The position numbers and the translations under genes are program-made. A DNA stretch of 7,796 bases, taken from assembly GCA_958372035.1 (NCBI GenBank), contig CATXML010000049.1, positions 1 through 7,796 on the forward strand, read 5' to 3'. Under the pieces are notes generated by a model. The model made no database searches, had not been told where the DNA came from, and was given only the letters and a program-made list of their open reading frames with translations. Numbering within the stretch: the first letter of the stretch is position 1; the number at the start of each line of letters is the position of its first letter. Shown here piece by piece: positions 1-6,204 of this stretch. This DNA comes from an uncultured Collinsella sp. GTDB taxonomy: Bacteria > Actinomycetota > Coriobacteriia > Coriobacteriales > Coriobacteriaceae.

Positions 1-112
1 GACAAACTTCATGCCCTCCGGTCCGCCCTGGGAGCCAGGTTGACTAACTAGGGCCCGGCATTCAGAAAAGTCAGTGCAGCAAAATGGCGATGCGGATGGT
101 GCGAATAAGAAA
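1..112. other. Left-edge stretch with no assignable gene
   Basis: No gene can be supported here. All three plus-strand frames are open from the edge but close within 11 bases of each other: TGA at 41-43, TAA at 45-47 and TAG at 49-51. If a plus-strand gene enters from the left, it therefore ends at one of these three stops, leaving only 13 to 16 residues, too few to recognise. On the minus strand an ATG at 12-10 (reading M-K-F-V off the edge) follows a GGAGG that is only 2 nt away, too close for a normal ribosome binding site. A small inverted repeat CCTGG-GAG-CCAGG lies at 27-39. The remainder shows nothing recognisable. Confidence 0.3.
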
Positions 113-139
113 GGGGCACGTTGCTGAAACGTGCCCCCT
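111..139 (-). terminator. Rho-independent terminator of the amidohydrolase gene
   Basis: A perfect 10-bp stem (arms 113-122 and 128-137) encloses the 5-nt loop 123-127. Read on the minus strand it is followed by a T-rich run (TTTCTTATT). It begins about 20 nt past the stop codon of the minus-strand amidohydrolase. On the plus strand the hairpin has no T-run after it, so it acts mainly for the minus strand. Confidence 0.88.
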
Positions 140-156
140 ATGAGTGAGGTATGAGG

Positions 157-1794
157 CTAGCGCTCGTAGATTACGTTACCTGCCAGGTAGGTGACCTGGA
201 CCTTGGTGGCTTGGAGTTCTTGGGGGTCGATGGTGAGTGGGTTTTGGTCCAGGACTACCAGGTCGGCGTATTTGCCGGGTTCTAGGCTGCCGAGGTTTTG
301 CTCGTCGCCCGCTGCATAGGCGCTGCCCAGGGTGTAGTTGCGCAGAGCCGTTGCCGCATCGATACGCTCGCTCGGCAACCAGCCGCCCTCGGGCCAGTGG
401 CTTTTGGGGTCTTGGCGCGTAATAGCCGTGTAGAGCACGTTCATGCTGGTAACAGGCGTGATGGGGCTGTCGGTACCGAAGGCTTGGCGAATGCCGCGCT
501 GCTTATAGGTTGCAAACGGCCACATGATGCGGCTGCGCTCCATGCCCAAATCGCGCTCGGGGCCGCCCGGATCGAGCGTGATGTGGCAGGGCTGGCTCGA
601 GGCGACCACGTTGAGCTTGCGCAGGCGGTCGATGTCCTCGGGCAGGAGGTTCTCCAGATGCTCGAGTGTGTTATGGCCGTGCTGGGGCAGGCCGTACAGG
701 TCGGCGGCCTCCTCGAAGATATCCAGCGCGGCATGAATCGCACCGTCGCCGATGACGTGGATACGCACAGTGTGGCCGCGCTCCGCAGCCGCCAGAACCA
801 GCTTACGCATGCGCTCGGCAGGAACTGTCAGACGGCCTTGGTCGCCCGGGAAGCGCGGGTTGGTATAGGGATCGGTGAGGTATGCGGTGTGCTCGCTCGA
901 CACGCCATCGAAGAACTGCTTAAAGCCCGGCGCCGAGAGCAACGCATTGTTTGCGTAGCGGGTCTGAAGTTCTTCCAAGCGCGATTGGTCATCCAACAGC
1001 GTGGGGAACAGGTGGGCGCGAATGCCCAGCTTGCCAATCGCCTGAAGCTTGTCGTAGACGTCGTCGCGGATAAAGTCACAGCCCGGCATGGGCATGAGCG
1101 ACATGTCGCAAATCGAGGTAATGCCCTGCTCGGCCATGCGTTTCATTTGGTCGGCATACGCGCTCGCGATGCGATCCTCGCCCAGCCACTCAAGACAGCG
1201 CGGCAGCAGCTGCATGGCCGCAGCCTCGTGAGCGATACCCGTGAGCTCGCCATTTGCATCCTTGTCGTAGCTGCCACCCGCCGGCGGCTCGCTGTCGCGC
1301 GTCACGCCGAGTGCCTCGAGCGCGCGGCTGTTGAGCCACAGCGTGTGCCCGTCGCCCGAGTACATAACGCAGGGACGATCAGGAAATGCCGCATCGAGGG
1401 AGGCCTTGGTAGGGTGCTCGGGCGGATCCCAACGGTAGTCGCGCCAGCCCTGCGTCACAACCCAAGCGTCATCGGGCAGGTCCTGGGAAAACTCGAGCGC
1501 GTGTTGCACCAGCGCCGCCTCGGACGTGCCCATATCCATGAGCATGTACGGCGAGGAGCCGACCGAGGTATGGAAGAAGTGCAGATGAGCGTCATGGAAA
1601 CCTGGGCAGACAAACTGCTCGCCGTAGTCGATAACCGGCGTGGCGGCAGGCGCGGCGGCAATCACGTCATCGGGCGCACCGACTGCGACGATACGGTCGC
1701 CTGCGATGGCAATCGCCAGCTCGCGGGCGGTATCGATGCCGTCTTGCGCGGTAAAGACGTTCTTGGAGCGGATAATCCGATCGATATGTTGCAT
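157..1794 (-). CDS. YtcJ-like metal-dependent amidohydrolase (amidohydrolase family 3)
   Basis: A predicted cytoplasmic metal hydrolase of the amidohydrolase superfamily, YtcJ / N-substituted formamide deformylase group. Members cleave amide or related C-N bonds; the substrate here cannot be read from sequence. With the start at 1794 the protein has 545 residues, the usual length. Visible motifs are the metal-binding HLH (H70, H72, after PGFHDA), GFKQFFDG with K292, HVIGDGA with H346, TLEH with H379, and FGTDSP with D442. These form the expected set of metal ligands and catalytic residues. The C-terminal LGSLEPGKYADLVVLDQNP closes the composite beta-sandwich domain typical of the fold. ATGs at 1806, 1800 and 1794 are in frame. 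The last is preferred because GGGGA lies 5 nt upstream, while 1806 has no usable ribosome binding site; the choice changes only four residues. It is transcribed away from the M20D gene. Family is secure, exact reaction unknown. Confidence 0.93.
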   Translation of the reverse strand: MQHIDRIIRSKNVFTAQDGIDTARELAIAIAGDRIVAVGAPDDVIAAAPAATPVIDYGEQFVCPGFHDAHLHFFHTSVGSSPYMLMDMGTSEAALVQHALEFSQDLPDDAWVVTQGWRDYRWDPPEHPTKASLDAAFPDRPCVMYSGDGHTLWLNSRALEALGVTRDSEPPAGGSYDKDANGELTGIAHEAAAMQLLPRCLEWLGEDRIASAYADQMKRMAEQGITSICDMSLMPMPGCDFIRDDVYDKLQAIGKLGIRAHLFPTLLDDQSRLEELQTRYANNALLSAPGFKQFFDGVSSEHTAYLTDPYTNPRFPGDQGRLTVPAERMRKLVLAAAERGHTVRIHVIGDGAIHAALDIFEEAADLYGLPQHGHNTLEHLENLLPEDIDRLRKLNVVASSQPCHITLDPGGPERDLGMERSRIMWPFATYKQRGIRQAFGTDSPITPVTSMNVLYTAITRQDPKSHWPEGGWLPSERIDAATALRNYTLGSAYAAGDEQNLGSLEPGKYADLVVLDQNPLTIDPQELQATKVQVTYLAGNVIYER

Positions 1795-1832
1795 GGGCAT
1801 CCCCATCTCTGGCAGGAAATTCAACACCCCCG

Positions 1833-1860
1833 AGTGTACTCCCCCGCCCTTGTAACAAAA
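1833..1860 (-). promoter_or_regulatory. Possible promoter for the amidohydrolase gene
   Basis: On the minus strand TACACT (1838-1833) matches four of six bases of a -10 box and lies about 40 nt before the start codon. The upstream sequence around 1856-1861 is T-rich (GTTTTG, 17 nt spacer) but a poor -35 match. This is the best candidate in the gap and is a weak call. Confidence 0.22.
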
Positions 1861-1881
1861 CCCCAAGCGGCAAACGGCAAC

Positions 1882-1911
1882 TTTACCAGCCCTAGCGGCA
1901 GGTGGCATACT
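1882..1911 (+). promoter_or_regulatory. Possible promoter for the M20D hydrolase gene
   Basis: TTTACC (1882-1887) and CATACT (1906-1911) are separated by 18 nt and resemble -35 and -10 boxes, each matching about four of six consensus bases. Transcription would start near 1918 and give a leader of about 45 nt that contains the AAGGAG ribosome binding site at 1947-1952. The position fits, but the match is only moderate. Confidence 0.33.
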
Positions 1912-1962
1912 GGAGAGAGCCTGTACGATTTTGCGATCAACCCAGCAAGGAGCAAATCGACC

Positions 1963-3426
1963 ATGACGAAGACCAAGGCACAGCAGATTATGGCGGCGAC
2001 CGAGGCTCGCGCGGCTGACGACGTCACCGCAGCCATCAAAGATATCGCTACCGAGTTTGAGCCCTATATCATCAAGCAGCGCCGGCACTTCCATAAGCAC
2101 CCGGAGCTGAGCCTTGCCGAGGAGCGCACGACCTCCGACATCGCCAACCAGCTCGATGCCATGAATATCCCCTACGAGCGTCCGCTCAAGACCGGCTTGG
2201 TGGCAACGCTTCGCGGTACCGCGCCGGACGCCTACCGCGAGGACGGCACGCCGCGCCGCCGCATCCTGCTGCGCGCCGACATCGACGCCCTGCCCGTCAC
2301 CGAGCAGACCGGCGAGGAGTTCGCCAGCGTCAACGAGGGCTGCATGCATGCCTGCGGCCACGACTGCCATATCGCCATGATGCTCGGCACGTTGCAGATT
2401 CTGCGCCACATGACCGATGACATTCACGGCGAGGTCCGCATCGTGTTCCAGCCCAGCGAGGAAAACGGCCAGGGTGCCAAGCTCATGATCGGCACCGGCG
2501 TGCTCGATGGCGTCGATGGCGCCTATGCCGCGCACATCTGGAGCGAGGTCGACGCCGGCACCGTGAGCTGCGAGCCCGGCCCGCGCATGGCCAATACCGA
2601 CTGGTTCCGCATCGACGTTCGCGGCACCTCGTGCCACGGTGCCATGCCCCAGCGCGGCCACGACGCCGTTATGGTGGCGGCAGAGATCGTCAACGCCCTG
2701 CAGACCATCGTCTCGCGCGAGATTAGCCCCTACGAACCCGCCGTCATCACCGTCGGCGAACTGCACGGCGGCACCGCGCGCAACGTTATCGCCGGCACGG
2801 CGTACCTCGCTGGCACAGTGCGCACCTATGGCGACAAGACGCATGAGGAGATGCCCGAGCTTATGCGCCGCATCGTGGAGCACACCGCAGCAGCACTAGG
2901 CGCCGAGGCCGAACTCACCGACTACACTATCGCCAACTACAAGGTCGAAAACGATGCCGCCTCGAGCGAGCGCTGCCGCCAAGCTGTGCTCAAGTGCCTG
3001 GGCCCCGCAGGCGAGGGCCATTACCGCGGCACGCTTTCGGGCGAGGATTTCTCGGAGTACCTGCGCCGTGTGCCGGGCGTGCTCGCCTTTGTTGGCACGC
3101 GCAACCCCCAGATCGGCGCCACCTATGCCCAGCACTCCTGCTTCTACAAGATCGACGAGAGTGTGCTCGCCAAGGGCTCCATGGTAGCCGCCCAGTATGC
3201 CATCGACTTTTTGGCCGAGCCCACACAAGAAGAGCTCGACGGCCCCACGATCGCCGCGGTTGCCGAGACCAATCCCGACCTGGCCGCCAAGCTGCGCTCT
3301 GCCAAGGCAACGGCCGCCGAGGCCCGCGACGCCATGCACGACGCCCGCACCGCCCGCCATGCTGCCATCAAGGGCATCCACGATGCGCGGGCTGCCGCTC
3401 GCCACGAGGAGAAGCGCGACGAGTAG
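1963..3426 (+). CDS. M20D-family amidohydrolase / aminoacylase
   Basis: A predicted cytoplasmic di-metal (usually zinc or manganese) hydrolase of peptidase family M20, subfamily D, which removes acyl groups from N-acyl amino acids or related amides (HipO/AbgB/ILL-like). It has 487 residues. The start is fixed by AAGGAG at 1947-1952, 10 nt upstream. Visible motifs are RADIDALPV (104-112), HACGHD with metal ligands C131 and H133, PSEE with catalytic E166 and ligand E167, AHIW with H191, and the C-terminal ligand H391 in QHSCFY. The dimerisation/lid domain lies roughly at 212-325 and includes GTSCHGAMPQ and the GGTARNVI loop. The metal site is complete, so the enzyme should be active. The catalytic fold ends near residue 418. 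About 70 further residues follow, rich in Ala, Arg, Glu and His and predicted helical, which most family members lack. The gene diverges from the amidohydrolase and stands alone on the plus strand. Confidence 0.94.
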   Translation: MTKTKAQQIMAATEARAADDVTAAIKDIATEFEPYIIKQRRHFHKHPELSLAEERTTSDIANQLDAMNIPYERPLKTGLVATLRGTAPDAYREDGTPRRRILLRADIDALPVTEQTGEEFASVNEGCMHACGHDCHIAMMLGTLQILRHMTDDIHGEVRIVFQPSEENGQGAKLMIGTGVLDGVDGAYAAHIWSEVDAGTVSCEPGPRMANTDWFRIDVRGTSCHGAMPQRGHDAVMVAAEIVNALQTIVSREISPYEPAVITVGELHGGTARNVIAGTAYLAGTVRTYGDKTHEEMPELMRRIVEHTAAALGAEAELTDYTIANYKVENDAASSERCRQAVLKCLGPAGEGHYRGTLSGEDFSEYLRRVPGVLAFVGTRNPQIGATYAQHSCFYKIDESVLAKGSMVAAQYAIDFLAEPTQEELDGPTIAAVAETNPDLAAKLRSAKATAAEARDAMHDARTARHAAIKGIHDARAAARHEEKRDE

Positions 3427-3461
3427 CCGTCACGCCCACCCATAACAACCTGGCTAGAGCA

Positions 3462-3500
3462 AAGCGGGGGCGAACGTTATCTCAACGTTCGCCCCCGCTT
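3462..3500. terminator. Bidirectional terminator between convergent genes
   Basis: A perfect stem of 17 bp (arms 3462-3478 and 3484-3500) closes the 5-nt loop ATCTC. It lies 35 nt after the stop of the plus-strand M20D gene and 32 nt after the stop of the minus-strand DUF2752-like gene. Flanking T-runs are short on both sides (TTATGTGT on plus, TTTGCT on minus), but the stem is very GC-rich. Its place between convergent genes suggests it stops transcription from both directions. Confidence 0.85.
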
Positions 3501-3532
3501 ATGTGTCGACCGCTTTTCTAGCGCGTCCTCCG

Positions 3533-4009
3533 TCACGACAGGTAAGAGCGAAGGATGGTGAGCCAGCGTGGGGTTTCGAGGTGGATGATATCGGTGGGAA
3601 CTCCGGCGGGAGCGTGACCACCAAAGAGCAGGCCCGCGTCTGCCGGGTTGATAAGGCGCACGATCCATACGGTAACGACCAGCACACACAGAACAATAAC
3701 CGCAATGTCGATGCCACGCTTTAGCTTGCTCGATGCCACCTCCTCGCGCACGAACGCGAGCGCAAACGCAATCGGCACCACCCAAAACAGCGGATGGTAG
3801 GCAAAGGCAGCCGCATAATCGAGGCGCAGCGCCGCCAGCCACGCCCTCGTCATGCCGCATCCCGGACAAGGAATGCCCGTCATCAATCGAAAAATGCAGC
3901 CAATGTCGAGCAGGTAGAGCGCGAGCCAGGCGACAAAGAGCGCGCCGGTGCAAAAAAGGGCGCGGCGAAGGAGCTCTGCCGTGCCCCTATGTCCCTGGGA
4001 GCTGTTCAC
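3533..4009 (-). CDS. DUF2752-like small membrane protein
   Basis: A small integral membrane protein of unknown function. With a GTG start at 4009 it has 158 residues. The motif PCPGCGMTRAWLAAL (47-61), with C48 and C51, is the hallmark of DUF2752 proteins. Hydrophobic segments lie at about 15-36, 70-87 and 101-120, so three membrane spans are likely. The end, after about residue 121, is more polar. The GTG start is preferred to the ATG at 4069: GTG has AAGGG (4014-4018) four nt upstream and lies 13 nt after the stop of the preceding gene. The ATG has no ribosome binding site and would make a 47-nt overlap. The gene is the last of the minus-strand zinc-ribbon group and is probably translationally coupled to the DUF4234-like gene. 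The paired cysteines could bind metal or form a redox pair; that is inference. Confidence 0.82.
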   Translation of the reverse strand: MNSSQGHRGTAELLRRALFCTGALFVAWLALYLLDIGCIFRLMTGIPCPGCGMTRAWLAALRLDYAAAFAYHPLFWVVPIAFALAFVREEVASSKLKRGIDIAVIVLCVLVVTVWIVRLINPADAGLLFGGHAPAGVPTDIIHLETPRWLTILRSYLS

Positions 4010-4022
4010 GCCGCCCTTATTG

Positions 4023-4631
4023 TTAGGCACGAGCGCCAAGGCGAGTGTTGTAAGCCGTTGCCATGGCATTGGTATTATTGATGACGATGTTCATAGCGAA
4101 GATGGGACCAAGGCCGCACAGGAGCGCGCCGAAGATCTGCCACAGAAGAACGGTGGTGCCGTTTTCCTGGAACACCAGGCCGTAGCGAGGAGCGTTGGCC
4201 TGCAGGCGGTTGCCAATCTTGTAATACCAGTAGTACGCGTAGAAGCCGCAGGTCACAAACGATAGAAGGATGAATTCCGCCAGACCCGGCGTGTAATCGC
4301 CGTCATCCTGACACAACGTGTTGACGTCGCGTGCCAAGCAATACAGGAAGTAGAACGAATAGATACCGCAGGTCACAAGAGAGAGCAGCAGCCAGCCGAT
4401 CAGGCTGCGGTCAGCCTTAATGGGGCCATAGCCCATCGGAGCGGATGCGGACTGTTGGGCGTATTGACCGGTGTACTGCTGCTGAGGCTGGGGCGCGGGC
4501 TGAATAGCCTGGGCCGGAGCGGGCTGGGGCTGCGGGGCCGCAGCGGCAGAAGCGGCACCAACGGCGGATCCGCAAACAGGGCAGAATTTGGCATCATCCG
4601 AAATGGGAGAACCACAAGTGGGACAGAACAT
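4023..4631 (-). CDS. Zinc-ribbon membrane protein, DUF4234-like
   Basis: A 202-residue membrane protein of unknown function. An N-terminal zinc ribbon has C3, C6, C17 and C20 (MFCPTCG ... FCPVCG). It is followed by a low-complexity Ala/Pro/Gln linker (about 24-66) and a DUF4234-like membrane domain. That domain holds two similar stretches, LLSLVTCGIYSFYFLY (82-97) and LLSFVTCGFYAYYWYY (122-137). They look like an internally duplicated helix unit separated by a polar acidic loop (QDDGDYTPG). A third hydrophobic segment spans about 160-185. AAGGAG (4638-4643) lies 6 nt before the ATG, a strong ribosome binding site that fixes the start. A terminator separates it from the upstream zinc-ribbon gene, so it probably has its own promoter in 4632-4783. 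The DUF2752-like gene follows 13 nt after its stop. The ribbon may recruit a partner or sense metal; neither is shown by the sequence. Confidence 0.86.
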   Translation of the reverse strand: MFCPTCGSPISDDAKFCPVCGSAVGAASAAAAPQPQPAPAQAIQPAPQPQQQYTGQYAQQSASAPMGYGPIKADRSLIGWLLLSLVTCGIYSFYFLYCLARDVNTLCQDDGDYTPGLAEFILLSFVTCGFYAYYWYYKIGNRLQANAPRYGLVFQENGTTVLLWQIFGALLCGLGPIFAMNIVINNTNAMATAYNTRLGARA

Positions 4632-4648
4632 GAGCCTCTCCTTTTCCT

Positions 4649-4665
4649 AAGGCGTCGCACGCCTT
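4649..4665 (-). promoter_or_regulatory. Leader hairpin next to the ribosome binding site
   Basis: Perfect 7-bp arms (4649-4655 and 4659-4665) close a 3-nt loop. In the minus-strand mRNA this hairpin ends 5 nt before the AAGGAG of the DUF4234-like gene. It could affect ribosome access or protect the 5' end. No T-run follows, so it is not a terminator. Confidence 0.4.
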
Positions 4666-4706
4666 CAAACCTTACACGTCTACGTTCTCAACAATAGCCG
4701 CGACGT

Positions 4707-4739
4707 TGTTGCGCAACATTGACCAATTTCCGAGAAATT
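4707..4739. promoter_or_regulatory. Two adjacent palindromes upstream of the DUF4234-like gene
   Basis: TGTTGCGCAACA (4707-4718) is a perfect 12-bp palindrome. Six bases further on, AATTTC-CGA-GAAATT (4725-4739) is a perfect inverted repeat with 6-bp arms. Both lie between the terminator of the upstream gene and the leader of the DUF4234-like gene, where its promoter is expected. They could be operator sites for dimeric regulators. No regulator gene is present in the window, and I could not place a convincing -35/-10 pair. Confidence 0.4.
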
Positions 4740-4783
4740 TTGCTGCAACCGTTTTCCCAGGCATTTTCTTGCTTTCGCAGTAG

Positions 4784-4818
4784 AAAAAGGCACCCCGGGC
4801 TCAGTTGCCCAGGGCGCC
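4784..4818 (-). terminator. Rho-independent terminator of the Ala-Pro-tailed zinc-ribbon gene
   Basis: The arms 4789-4800 and 4807-4818 form a 12-bp stem, with two G-U wobbles in the minus-strand RNA, around a 6-nt loop. A TTTTT run (4788-4784) follows on the minus strand. The hairpin starts 8 nt after the TAG stop at 4829-4827. This is a classical intrinsic terminator. Confidence 0.92.
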
Positions 4819-4826
4819 TCGACCGG

Positions 4827-6143
4827 CTATTCGGTTTGATTGTTTTCGGCAGCAGGATTATCGCCCGGCTCATCCGCCGGCGTGGCAACGGCATCCCAAT
4901 CGGGCTCCGCAGGCGTCGCCTCGGACGCCGGTGCGGGGACAGGAGCAGGTGCCGGGGCAGGGGCAGGCGCGGGTGCCGGGGCAGGTGCAGGCGCGGGTGC
5001 CGGGGCAGGCGCAGCACCAGTGGCTGCCGTGGGATTGAATCCCGCAGGAGCAGGCTTCTTCTCACCCGGGAGCACAAAAGTCAAAACGTCGTCCTTGTCC
5101 TCATCGGCCCATTCGCTTGCATAACGTGCAGCCCAATAGCCAACGGCACGGTGCTTGAGCATCTTGCCAAAGACCGTAAGGAACACCGTGACGAATGCAA
5201 TCAGCACCAGGAACAATACGAGCGTGACACCACCGGCGGTAACAATCGCCTCGATACCCGTGGGGCGATAGTAATAGCCGTACGCGCCAATTCCGGCGAT
5301 GGCACCAAAGACAGCTGTCAAGATCCACGTAATGGCGTTGGAAACCAGGCCCGTCAAAAACTCGGGAAGGAACGAAGCACAGAACAGCTTGGTCTTGTTG
5401 TGCTTAAAGGCCGCCCAAACCTTATCGAGCGAAAACGCGCTCTCGACGCGACCGGTCACCGCAAAGTGCATCACGGCGATGTCGGCGAACATCTTAAAGA
5501 AGACACCCAGAATCGCCGAGGCAATCAGAGCCAGGACAAGCAGGCCGAGCGAACCGAACAGCGCTGCCTCGAGTGCATAGGAGCCGTAATAAGAATACGA
5601 GCCCGCGGCGCCAATTACCACGCCCTCCACCAGCGAAAGCACTACACCGATAACGGGAATGGCAGCGATAACCTCGAGCACCACCGAGATGACGCTCGAA
5701 AAGACTCCGAGACCAAACGACGTGGAGCGCATGAGTGGACGGTCCATGCCGTCATCGACCTTGAGCGAAAGATCACGTCCCCACTCAATACCAAAGCCGG
5801 AACCGCACACGCTCGCAATGCAAGCTGCCAAAAAGCCGATGGCAGCCGCAATGCCGCCAATAACGGGAATAAACAACACGAGCACCGACACAACGCAAAT
5901 CAGCGCCGGCAAAAACGCGATTTGGCATACACGCTGAAGCACGCCCGGAGTCTTTGTCATATCTTGGAACGCCTGAGCCGTGCAGCCCTTTGGCGCATTC
6001 GCCACGGGCGGTTGCGGAACAAACTGCTGAGGCTGAGGCTGACCCTGAGGGGCGGAGGCTGCAGCGCCGGCATTGGGGGCACCGCACACGCCGCAGAACT
6101 TGTCGTTATCGCCCATGGGGGCGCCACACTGCGAGCAGAACAT
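4827..6143 (-). CDS. Zinc-ribbon multi-pass membrane protein with Ala-Pro tail
   Basis: A 438-residue membrane protein of unknown function. The N-terminal zinc ribbon has C3, C6, C17 and C20 (MFCSQCG ... FCGVCG), the same spacing as in the next gene. A short Gln/Pro linker (about 24-50) leads to a membrane domain with hydrophobic segments near 74-116, 143-180, 195-222, 255-285 and 300-326. The motif IPVIG occurs twice (92-96 and 162-166), suggesting an internal repeat. The fold vaguely resembles DUF4013 proteins, but I am not certain. After a charged stretch (about 341-365) comes a pure Ala-Pro repeat (about 379-405) and an acidic tail. The start at 6143 is chosen over upstream ATGs at 6227, 6203, 6200 and 6152. 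AAGGGA (6152-6157) lies 8 nt before it, the ribbon begins immediately as in the paralogous module, and the upstream residues do not look like protein. It sits between the YitT gene and the DUF4234-like gene. Confidence 0.85.
   Translation of the reverse strand: MFCSQCGAPMGDNDKFCGVCGAPNAGAAASAPQGQPQPQQFVPQPPVANAPKGCTAQAFQDMTKTPGVLQRVCQIAFLPALICVVSVLVLFIPVIGGIAAAIGFLAACIASVCGSGFGIEWGRDLSLKVDDGMDRPLMRSTSFGLGVFSSVISVVLEVIAAIPVIGVVLSLVEGVVIGAAGSYSYYGSYALEAALFGSLGLLVLALIASAILGVFFKMFADIAVMHFAVTGRVESAFSLDKVWAAFKHNKTKLFCASFLPEFLTGLVSNAITWILTAVFGAIAGIGAYGYYYRPTGIEAIVTAGGVTLVLFLVLIAFVTVFLTVFGKMLKHRAVGYWAARYASEWADEDKDDVLTFVLPGEKKPAPAGFNPTAATGAAPAPAPAPAPAPAPAPAPAPAPAPVPAPASEATPAEPDWDAVATPADEPGDNPAAENNQTE
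4930..5013. repeat. 24-bp tandem repeat encoding the Ala-Pro tail
   Basis: Units start at 4948, 4972 and 4996 (the third cut short near 5013) and share the pattern GGTGCCGGGGCAGG..CA. The first two differ by one base in 24. A degenerate partial unit precedes them at 4930-4947. The repeat lies inside the zinc-ribbon membrane protein gene and encodes alternating Ala and Pro. Because the unit is a multiple of three, copy-number changes would lengthen or shorten the tail without a frameshift. Confidence 0.85.
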
Positions 6144-6204
6144 CGAAATCATCCCTTCGTATCTTGAGCGAGTCACCTGGATCGCAAACGATGTCTTTGG
6201 CATC

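Noticed and set aside
1..12. Possible minus-strand gene start (M-K-F-V) at the left edge
   Set aside because: Only four codons are present and the GGAGG is 2 nt from the ATG; not enough to support a gene.
298..1962. Plus-strand open frame in phase with, and joined to, the M20D gene
   Set aside because: It lies wholly opposite the amidohydrolase, has no domain-like sequence, and a strong ribosome binding site (1947-1952) marks the true M20D start at 1963. It is open only because of GC-biased codon use.
1807..2883. Minus-strand extension of the amidohydrolase frame by about 360 codons
   Set aside because: It is antisense to the M20D gene, low in recognisable motifs, and the amidohydrolase domain begins right at the ATG cluster at 1806-1794.
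2896..3405. Minus-strand open frame of 169 codons opposite the M20D gene
   Set aside because: Its Gly/Ala/Val-rich composition mirrors the codons of the sense gene; no ribosome binding site or family match is visible.
4930..5013. Tandem repeat considered as a CRISPR array
   Set aside because: The units are directly adjacent with no spacers and lie in frame inside a coding region.
4719..6167. Plus-strand open frame of 482 codons
   Set aside because: Antisense to the Ala-Pro-tailed zinc-ribbon gene; Arg/Gly-rich shadow sequence, and the sense strand has a clear zinc ribbon, start site and terminator.
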